Positions 41,527 through 53,500 of a stretch of DNA of 58,302 bases are shown here, piece after piece; the first letter of the stretch is position 1; every line of letters begins with the position of its first letter. Under the pieces are notes generated by a model. It did not search any database. It was not told the DNA's origin and saw only the letters and a program-made list of their open reading frames with translations. This stretch comes from a virus. The position numbers and the translations under genes were made by a program. The DNA lies in the IMG/VR virus record IMGVR_UViG_3300024999_000119, positions 1 to 58,302 of that record; one strand, written 5' to 3'.

Positions 41527-44500
41527 ATGAGTGATTTAAGAAATGATATTTTTTCTTTATTAAAAGAAAAGAAAGTTTTGAAAAGTGATTATTCTATTGA
41601 TACATTTAAAGAGAAGTTATCTTCATCAGAGAATACTGATTTAATATATGATGTTTTGGGTGGTGGTACAATTCCTAAAGAAGAGTTTTATCATTTAGTT
41701 AATCCAGAATCTAGTCAAGATGCTATTGCACAAAGACACAATACTCCATTAGAAGGAATGAATTGGTTTCTTCAAGCTGCTACTTATATTGGTGATAATG
41801 TTGTTGCTGGTATAGAGAAGGTATCTGGTGCTTCAATTAATCCAGGTTCAGCAGATAGAGCTTCTGATATAAATCAACATTTTGCTATGGCAACTGAAGG
41901 AATGTTTAAGAACTCTTGGGATTATGCTAAAACTGTTGGTTTAACTGTAGTGCGAGATAGTTTTGATAGTCCCTTTACCATATTAGATAAAGCTTTAGGA
42001 ATAGAGAAAAAACAAACAGCTAATAAAGATGAATCAAAAATTATGGTTGAAAAAGAATTAGCTAATTCTTATGAAAACATACATAACACTAATACTAAAA
42101 TTAGAAATGAATATATTGCTACTGGAAAGATAGATCCTAAATCTACTAGTATAATGGCTAGTTTAATGGATTCTGCTCCTGCTACTGTAGCAAGTCTTGC
42201 ATTAAGTTACTTTACAAAGAGTCCTAAAGCTTCTATGGCAATGTTTATGGTTGAAAGTGGTGGTAGAACTGGTGCAGACTTTTATGCTGAAACTGCAAAG
42301 AGAAAAGAAGATGGTTCTTTGATACCAAATACTGGTAATGTTGAACATGGTATCTTTGGTACTCATATAGGTATTATTGCTGGTTTAGTAGAAGGTGGTA
42401 CTGGTTTTGAGCATTATGCTGCTAAATTAGGTACTAAACTTGCTGGTAAACAGATTGCTGAAGCTACTGCTGGTATTACAAAGAATGCAATGCTTAAGAA
42501 GATGGCTTATAATAACTTAAAAGATTATGCATTAAATTCTGTTGGTGAAGGTTTAGAAGAGGTAGTACAAGGTGGATTAGAGCAATGGGGAAAGAACTAT
42601 CTTGATTTAAGAAATGGGTATGATCTCAATCAATTAAAAGATGGGTTCTTACAGGGAGCATTTGGTGGTTTAATATTAGGTGGAGGAATGCAAACTGTAT
42701 CTTTTGCTAGTGACTACAAAAAAACAAAAGCAATACAAGAAACAGTAGAAAAAGTATTAGATAAAAAAGAAAAGTTAAAACAAGCATTAAAGACTGACAA
42801 AAATATATCTCCAGAAGAGAAAAAGAAATTAGAAGATAAACTTAAAGAAGAACAAAGACTCTTAAAGTTGTTATCAGAAGCTTCCCCAGAAGAGTTTGGA
42901 ATGCATGCTAGTAATTTAGTCCATACTGTTACGTCTTCAATGGAGATTATGAAAAGGAATTCTGAAGCATATACTGCTTTTATGCAACATAAAACTAATT
43001 TATATAATGCAGAGATAGAAAAAGGTTATAATGAAAATACTTATACTAATTTAATGGAATCAGAAGAGGAAGGTAGATTAGCAAAGTTATCTGCTGAAAG
43101 TAGCAAAAGATTTAGAACATTAACAGAAAAGTTTAGAGAAGAAAGAAAGAATGATGAAGAGTTTAAGAAACTTAGTGATAAAGAACAGAATGAAGTTATT
43201 AATGCATTAGCACATACACATTTATTAAATGGTACTGATTCTGCTGAATATAAAAAGTTATCTGAAAAAGCTAAAGAATTAAAATCAATTAAAGATAAGA
43301 AACAAGAGAAGAAAGATTTAACTCCAGATGATAAAATTGAGATAATGAAGTTAGGAAAAGAATTGACTAAAATTAGTCAAGAAGCATTTGATTTATTTAA
43401 TCCTATACATCACGAAATGTTATCACAAGGTTTAACAGATGCTAATATTCTTAAATATAGTACAAAAGAAGAGATAGATAATGCTCAACAGCAAATAGAT
43501 GTATATAATGAAAATCAGAAAAGAGTACCTACTATAAAAGAAGATATTAAACCAGAAGTGATGGTTAACAAAACTGTTGATTTATCAAAAGTTTTGGAAA
43601 GTTCTAATCCAAAAGTAAATAAGACTAAACCTGAACTTCAAAAAGAAGCTAAAGATTTAGGTATTGTACCAGAGAAGAAAAACAAAGTAGAATTACAAGA
43701 AGCTATAGATAATAAAAAGAATGAAATTCAATCTAATATTTATAATGCTGGTGATGAAGAACAAATAGTTAACCCAGAGGTTACATCTAATGAAGAAGGG
43801 ACTATTACATTAAGCGATGATCAATTAAACCAATTGCAGAGTTTAATGGATGCAGAAAAGAATAAATCTAATACTAAAATAGATGGTTCTGAATTTGGTG
43901 AAGATGGTGAAGGTAATAAACCTATATCTAAAACAGATAAACCACAAGATGTATTTGAAGAATCTGATTCTGAATTTATTGAAAGAAGAAGACAATATGC
44001 TAGGCAAGAAGTAATTGATGGTAAAGGTATTTATGCTGTTATAGGAGATAATACATACGTTTCTATTGATAATAGATTTACAGTTAACTCTAAGACTGGT
44101 GAATTGATAAAAGATAAAAAGTTATTAGAAGAAATAAAAGCCAAGGGAAAGAGATATGAAGCTAAAGATAAATCAGTAGATACTCAAAATACTTCTTCTG
44201 ATGCTGTTGAAATTATAACAAATATTTTGTCAAAAGAAACATGGAATGAAGCTGCTACTTGTAGTGGAACAGCATGTTATGATGTTAGTGATAAAATTAT
44301 AAGCGTTTTATCTAATAATAACATTAAAGCTGTTAAAATGGATGTTAATGCTCAACAGTTAGATAAAAATGGAAATCCTGCATCTAAAACTGGTGATCAT
44401 AGATTAACAGTTATCGAATATAATGGTGAATTTTATATAGCAGAAATACCACAACCAGCATATTTAACATATGATACTAAAAATGGAACTATTGCTTTTA

Positions 44501-47500
44501 AAAAAGGAATAGAACTGAAATCTCTTAAACCAATAGTTTATCCTTTTTCTGAATGGATAAATAGGAATAAACCTGACAATGTATATTATCCTGAAATAGA
44601 AGGAATAGAAAGAAATATTGAGAACATAAAACAATATATTCCATTGTTAGAAAGAAGAGTGTCCGAAAGATTAGCAGAAGTTCAAAATTCAAATGGGAAA
44701 CTTCCTTTTATAGTTAAAAAATATAATAAAGCTAAAGATGAGCTAGATAGAGCTTTAAATGCTCTACAATCGGATAATACTTCTAACCTTATACAAAGTA
44801 TGGGTAAGGAGGAGAAAGTGTCACTACAAGGCTCTATGGACGTTATATATACTTCTGTAGGTGGTCATTTGATGGAGATTCAAAGTAATCTACATGAATT
44901 GAAAGATGGTGATGTTTTAACAGCAGAAAAACTACCAAATGATATAGGTGCAACAAATATAAAGACTGGACTTGTTTATCCTTATTTTCTAAGAATTGTA
45001 GGACAGAATGGTAAAAATTATGGTGGTATTCCTTTTGGTTCTGTTGCAGATAAAGAAATATCAGATATGATTGACAATGGAAAAGAAGTACAGATACATG
45101 TTGTTAAATCTAAACTTAGTTCTTTTGATTTTACTTATAGTGCTAAAGAATCTATAGTTCCAATAGAAAATCCAATTAGTGATTTGAATTTTAAGACTAT
45201 TGCTGATTATGCTTCATCTTTAGCTGAACTTCAAGATGTCAATCCTAATTTAGTGAATTTAATTAAAACTTCTTTAGGTAATGTTCAAGTTGTTTCTGCT
45301 ACTCCAGAAACTGTTATCAACAGCAATGGTGATTTAATGGGTACTAGAAAAGCATTATTAAGCAAAGATAATGGAGTTTATACTATATATGTTAATATGG
45401 AAAAGACTAATGGCAGAGAAGGTAATTCCATTATACACGAAGGATTACATAAATTCTTGAGAGATTCTTTAGATATAAAAGGGGTAGATAATAAAGGTAA
45501 TAGCACATACAATAAAGAATTTGATTTAGATTTAAGAGCAATGGTTAAAGAGATTGAAAAACAAATATCTAATACTGAATTTTATAGAAAGAATAAAAGT
45601 GATTTAGATAGAATATTTGATTTAAATTCTTTTAGAAGATTAGGGTTAAAAGAAGATCAGATTGCTAATAGACAAGCTGAAGAGTTCTTAGCTCATGTAT
45701 TTTCCGGTACATCTTCTCTTAGAGGTTGGATGGAAAGAACTAGTGTTAATGTTGGAGAGGATTCAGATACATGGTTTGGAGCATTCAAGAGAATATTGTT
45801 AAAGATATTTAAGAAAAGAACAGATAGCTTTACTTATTTGAATTATTTAGAATCTATATTTGATTATAGATTAAATACTAATATAAGTGAAATTATGGGT
45901 GAAGTTAATGAGTCTTTAATGGAAGAAAGTAATGATGATTCTTTAACTGATATAGAAAAGATAAATAAGTCTGCTGAAACATTAGATAATCCACATGTTA
46001 TAGTAGATGCTGTTGGTATGATAGCTCCAAATGAATTAGATGCTATTGCTTATGTACAAACATTATCACAAGGTGAATTTGAATCTCAATTGTTTTCAAA
46101 TGAAGATTGGTTAAAATCATCTTCTTTTAGTTTTGAAAGTGAAATAGAAAATAATCCTGGAAAGAGCCATATAACATTAGATAAGTTTAGAAAACACTTA
46201 GCTGTTAATATGTGGAGAAGAGCTAATTCAATGATGAGAGTTCCTACTATAAGACTTAAAATGCATGGTAAAGGAGAGAAGAGATTCTTAACTGTACAAG
46301 AATTAGGTGTTATACATAAAGATAAGAATAATGTTATTAATTATGGATGGACTGAAAAGAATAAGTTACAAGAAAGAAATAAACAAATAGGTAGAATATT
46401 AGGTCAGAATACTGAATTAGTTTATATAGATGCAGTGGAGTTTTATAATGGTAGTTTTGGTGATGTATCTAAACAAGATAATAAATTATTAGCAGAGAAT
46501 TTATATAATAAAGGATATTTATATCTAGGTAGATTTGCTGATAAGAATACATTTGCTGCTATTAAATTAGAAAACCTAGAAGAAGCTAAAGTTAAATTAG
46601 CACAATTAAATTTATTATATACACAAAAAGCATCACAATGTTTTCAACAATTATTTCAAGAATTCCAAGAAGGTAAAAGCAAATACCCAATTAGTTTAGA
46701 GGAAGTTCAGAAAGTAACTAATACTGCTGGTGATATTACAAATGTTGCTAGAGCTTTAGTTGAAGATTTTAAATTAGGTGCTACTATTGATGAAGATGGT
46801 AATCTTAATTCTGTATTATATAATCCTAATTTTTCTGATACTTTTGATTTAATTAAGATATTCAAAAGAACATTAGATGTTGTTGAACAAACTGCAACTC
46901 CTACAGAAATAGATGAAGCTATAGATAAATTAGATGAAAAGAGTGGCATAGTAGTTAATGGTAAAGGAGAAGTTGATGTTAGAACTGCAATATTTGATGC
47001 CAAGAATAGTAGTGCAAAACAAACTGTTACTATTGGTGATAGAGAGATAGAATTTAATTTAATGGATATATTGATAAATGAATTAGGTACTGAAACTACA
47101 GATGGTGTTGTTATATCAAGAAGAGATGGATTCAATAAGTTTTATAGAGAAATACATGCAGAACTATATGATACTCCAGTTAAAGCTATAATAACTAATA
47201 ATAGTAAAGGAGATTTTTCTACTCCATTTTTAGGTAAGATGGCTATTCATACAACTAATTCAGATGCATTAGAAGCTTGGATGAGAGAAAACAATATAGC
47301 TTTGCTTATGTCTTCTTCTGCTGTTAAAGTCAACTTAGATTTAAACAAGATAAATGATAATGGAGAGAAAGGTTCAATAGGGTATGCTAATAGTGACTTG
47401 TTAGGAATAGCACAAACATTTAATATACCATTAAACAATATTTATCGTCAAGGACAAAAGAAAGGTGTAAAAGATAATGCTAAAGGATTGGCTCAATCAT

Positions 47501-50500
47501 TTACATCTAATTTAACTGTAGGAGAGAATGAGATATTCTTTGATAATGGTGGTATTAAACAATTCATTGATGAATTGCTCTCTTCTTTAGTTGAAAGTTT
47601 TGAAAAGGATATGGGCAATTTAGATGAAACTAAACTAATTAAAGAACTAATTAGACTATCTAGAGAGTCAACTAATCCACTGACTTCATCTCTTGCTAAT
47701 ATTGCTGTTCAATCTGTATTACTTGAAGGAGATATTAATTTAATAAATAAATTAAATGATATTAAAGATGTTGATAATGTTGTTAAACAAGATAACTATT
47801 TAGAAATAACCAAACTATTGAAAAAAAGGGGGATGGAAACATCTGGTATATTCTATTCACCAATGTTTTCTGATTTTGTATCTTCTTATATTAAAGAAAG
47901 TTTATCTAAAATATATACATTCAAAGCTCCAGCTTCTTGGGTTGTATTGTCTCCAGATTTAGGTTTCTTAGAAGAAACTAATATTCAAGGAATATTTGAT
48001 CATATTCAAAAAGAAAAATTTCCATTAAGAAAGTCTATTGATAAATTAAATAATACTATCAAAGAATTAAATGATGAAAAAGAGAAGTTAGCTAGTTATT
48101 TAGATGGTAGTAAATCTGATAAATTCATTTTAGATGCTATAGATGATATAAATGAATCTATTAAGAAGAATGAAGGATGGTTAGAAAAAACTTCCAAAGT
48201 TGAAGATGTTGATAAAATGAATAAAGAAACTTGGAAAGAATTAGAAAAGATTATAGATGTTAAAAATGGTAGATTAAAAGAAGGTTATGGTTTAATATCT
48301 AAAGAATATTATGAGAAGTTTCCAATTCTAAAAAGAATGAATAAAGCGATAGTTACTGCTGTTCCTTCGGATGGTATATCAGCACAACAAGGTGTATATC
48401 TATTTCCTATTGAGACTGGAGATGAAAATATAATTAAATTGAATTCAGAACATACACAATCAAAAGTAGGAAAAGATTTTGATATTGATGTTATGAATAT
48501 ATTGTTTCCAGATGCAAGATATTTTTCTAATGATGCTTTTAATAAATATTTTGATTCTATAAATGGTTCTAATAAGAATTTAGATAAAGTATCAGCAAAG
48601 GTATATGGCAAAGTATTAGGTAAAAAGTTTAAGAATGAAGATGGTAGCATAGATCTAAAAGATTTATATTCTATGAAGACTAGATTAGAGTTTATGCAAA
48701 AGTTATTTGGAGAGAAGAAACAATCAAAAGAAGTTGAAGATTTATTGTTTGGAAGAAAAGTATTCTCTTTGATACATGATTCTTCTCCACTTCTTGATAA
48801 GTTTCAGAAATTGATTGGTATTGCAATCAATATGAGAAAAGTATTAACTATTAAAAGTGAATTAGGAATGCAATCTCAAATTGGTGGTGTAGATGTAGGA
48901 ACTGGTGATATAACACTAGCATATCTTGCATTAATGGTTTACACTAATGATATGGTTGATATTCCTACTAATACTAATGGATTATTCTATTCTTTGACTC
49001 CAGCTAAACTATATGCAAAGATTTATGGTATCTCTAAAGAATCTGCTGAAATAGCTTATGCTGTTGATAATGCGTTATTTAGATATGCTTATCAAATATC
49101 TTCTCAAAGGAATGTAGATTCTTTTACTGATGATTATTCTTTAAGTGATACTATCAAATACATTAAAAATCAAAAGAAGATTAATACTGCAATTAGCAAT
49201 AGTGATTTATCTACTCTTACTTCTTTTGTAATGAAAGAAGTAGCAGAAAGTTTAGATGAAAAACTAACTGCAGAACAAGAGAATTTGGTATATGAATATT
49301 TAGATAATGCTAGATTTTCTAATAGTGTTATGGATTCTGCTGCTCTTAAATCTGTCGAATTAATAGATACATCTATAATAAGAAACTTTGATGTTTCTCC
49401 TAAGCAAAATCAATCTTGGAATAGAGATATTATGTATGCATTCGCTAATAACTCAAAACATATTCCAATAGAAGTTAGAGAAATGATTGCTCTTATTAAT
49501 GAAAAAACTAAGAAATTAGTTGATGAGAAGAGTCCTTATTTAGAAGGATATAATTTCCTTGCATCTGAATTAGTGAAGACTACAGACCAAGAGTATAATG
49601 CTAAAATAGATAGAGCTAAAGCAATAAACACAAAGGTTGAATTAGCTATGCTAACTAGTATAGATGATACATTGGATTGGGCTAGATGGGTAGTAGCAGC
49701 ATATCTTAATCCAGTATCTATGACCAATAATCAATATGCCAATAATAAAGATGGTAAGATAAATGTAATCAAATTGAATATGAAAGCTAATAGATTTGGT
49801 ATTCAACAAGCTCTTCCTGGATTAATGTTAAAAGCTATTAATAGAGAATTAGTACCAAATGAGAATGCTAAAGTAGGACAATCAGTTTCTGTTAGAATTG
49901 ATGGTGTTACTATAAAATTTGAATTAACTAAATACAATAAGATTTCAATAACTTATGAAGGTAAAGCAGTAAAGCATTATTATAGAAATACATTGGAATT
50001 ACAAGAATCTGCTAGAAAAGGTGATAGAATAGCTAATCTTTTATTGACTAAAGCTGATACAGTAGCATTAAAGAATGAATATGCTTTAAGTAATCTAATA
50101 GATTTTAAGAAATCAACTTCTGGTGAAGATAAGTTTGAATTAGCTTCTAATTATTTAAATAAATTGATTAAAGAACGTGCTATCGACAGAGATGGTGCTA
50201 CTTTATTGTTCATATCTTTAGTTGGTGGTACTTCTGAAGGTAGTTCCTTTATGTTCAATTTAGACCATGAAAAAATAAATGAGAATGATTCTCCTACAAA
50301 CAAAACTTTATTGAGATTAGCAGCGAATACAAGATATGGAAGAGACTTCTTACAAGCATTTGCATCTATTTCTACTGAATCATTTAATGATAGTGGAATA
50401 GGAACTTCTACAAGAGTATCTAGGTCAATACAAGAAAGTAATGATATAGAAGTATGGGAAGAAGATGGCAAAATAGATGAAGGTAATAAATATATTGCTG

Positions 50501-53500
50501 ATAATATTACAGTAAATAATTATGAAGATTTAGGAAGTTTTCTTAGAGAAGATTATATATATAATATTATCAGAGATTCAAAAGTATTTATTGATGATGA
50601 TAATCCTTTGTTTTCTGTATTTAATTTTAATACTGGTAATGAAGATGTTCTGACTGCTAATTCTGTATATAACAGCACAATATTTAGACCTATTAAATTT
50701 CCTAAAAATAGAGATAAAGTTAAATTGGAGAATTTGTATCTAACTAAGATGGAAGAAATCAATAAACTTCATAAGAGTATGGAAACAAACCAAATTGTTA
50801 TCAATAGAAACATATCTCTTAGATTAGATGCTGTTATGGATCATCCTAGTGGACTTGTAGCTAAAGCAGTCAACTTTATTACAAAGAGAAGACAACAGAA
50901 AATAGAGAAAGAAACTTTTACAAAGAATGTAATAAGATTAGTGGAAGAGAATCCTTTGAATATTTCTGTTAAAACTACATATAAAAATGGAATGTACAGT
51001 TACACATTTGCTCTAACTAACAGCAAAAAAGAAAGAGTATCTGACATAAATGAATCTGAATTAGAAAATGTTATTGGTAATGAAATAAATAAACTTAAAA
51101 ATCCTAAAGAGTACCATACAATGTTAGCTTCTATTGAATTTATGAAAATGAATGCATTAGAAGTCAGATATAAAACAAATTTATCTGGATTCATTGATAG
51201 GTATGTTAATTCTTATAGGAATTTCTCTCATAGTGAAATAGTAGAATCTATTGCTGAAAAGTATAGAAGAATAGTTTCTGCTAAACCATATAGTTATCCA
51301 CATTATTATACGAAAGAAGCAATATTAGAAGTTCTTAAAAAGAATGTTGATTCTAAGTATAAAAAGAATACTGAAGAAGAGAAAGCTAATTTAGTTAAGA
51401 AATTATTTGATAAATTAACTAGAGTTGGTGAATATTATAATGGTAATGATGTATTTGATAAAGATAAATTGTATATCCAAGATTCATTTGTACCACATCA
51501 ATTAGCATCAAATAAACTGTTTACTTCACTTAAAAGTGATTTAACTTCTTTATATTGGTTAGAATATGAAACAGAAGCTATAAATAGAGGACAAGATAAA
51601 ATAATTGTCAATAGAATGAAACAGCATTTTGCTATGAATGCTGGTTATACTATGTTATCAAAAGAGAATAAATCTATTTCTAAAGTTAAGAAAGATGATA
51701 TGATTAGCTTCTATACTTATGGTCAGAAATCAGATGAAAAAATAAACTTAATAGTAGAAAAGAAAACTGATAATGGAATTTTTGGTAAGATAGATAAAGA
51801 AGTATATCTCAATACTCTTAATATGAAAATCAAATATTATGATATGCTATTAGATAAAGGATATGATGTTATAGTAACTGAAGAATTATTATATTATTAC
51901 AAAGAGTTATATGCTAAAGGAATAATAAACATTCCAAATCCACCAAAATCTGGAAAAGATTTATTATATGCAGTCTCGTCAGGATTAAAGATTGAAGTAT
52001 CAGATGAACAATTATTAGGTAGTTATTTAACATCAAGAATATTTATAAAACAAAGAGATAGCAAAGGTAACTTTATAAATATTAAAGGTGTAGAATCAAC
52101 TAAAAAGAATACTATATGGGATAAATTAGCTACAATATGGTTAACTGCTATGAGTGGTAGTATATTGGGTACAATAGTACCTGCAATAAGCAATTACATT
52201 GATGGTTATTGGTCATTGATGAATACTTTAGGTAAAACTACTATGTTGAAAGCATCATTATATGGTGGTAAGTTATCTGATGTTAATTTAGTTAAAGCTG
52301 CAAAGAATATTATAAATGAACCTACATCTCAAGGTGGATTCAAAGAATATATGGAATTAGCTGATACTCCTATCAATAGTGTGAATATAGAAGATAGAAT
52401 GGAAGTTAAGAAGCTAATTAAAGCTCATGTTATTAGATATGCTCTTCAAGAAGGATTAGTATCTTTATCTTCATTAGAAAGTAAAGATAGAAGAGTGATG
52501 CAACAAATATTAGAGAATGGTGTACAGAGTGCTGATTTTGAAAAAGCATTAGCTATTCTAACTAAGATTACTGGTGTATTAACTAGTCCTTTTGCTAAAG
52601 CTGAACAAACTATAAGATTAAAAGCTGCATATTCATTTGCATTCAAAGCTATTGTATTGGATGGTAAAACTAATTCAAATCAAATTAGAACAGAGATAGA
52701 GAATGGTGTAGCATTGACTCAAGGTTTATATGGTCAATTATATCGTAGAACTCAAGAAAGACATTCTGCTGGTAAAGTTGCAATGCAATTCCATCAATAT
52801 ACAGCATTCCAAAAGATTGTGTTTAAGTCTGATAAAGAGTTAATGAAAGAATTGAATCAAACTTGGGCTAATATATGGAGAGTAGATGGTAAGAGTCCAA
52901 TAGCAGCATTCTTTAAAGGTGGTACAGTCAATGGTGAAATTAATATGGCTAGAACTAGAGCAAGAAGATATGCTTATGATTATACTATAGGTGTTGGATT
53001 GATGACATTGTTTCCAGGAATGAGAGTAGGTAATCCTTTAATAAGAGTATCTATAATGGCATTAAGAATGTTATTAACAGCATTAGTTAATGGTAACGAT
53101 CCAGAGCCTAAAGAAGTTAAATCTTTGTTATTTGCTTTTGTTTCTTTGTTTGCTGGTTTAGGAATTTCTCTTCCTACATTTATGGTTTATAATATTATAA
53201 ATGATGAAGATAATATTGTAGATTTACATCCTAGAGCAACATCAATAATGATGAATATATGGGATATGATTGATAGAGATACAGCTAAAAATAATAGAAG
53301 TGAAATATTGCAATCTAATAAAGATTGGGCTAAAGTTGAGAAATCATTTATATTTGGGTTCAATCTATTTGCAGCCAACTATTTCACTTATGGAACAAAA
53401 GAACAAGAAGATTGGGCTAGAAGGAACATAGTATCTAAAATTACATATCAATTTGAAGATATGCCTAAGAATACTATTTCAACTGTAGGAGAATTTGTTC

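Noticed and set aside
46707-53378. Many leftward frames of 60-140 codons inside the giant gene
   Set aside because: They lie antisense to a single well-formed 4008-codon frame and lack ribosome sites and protein-like composition.
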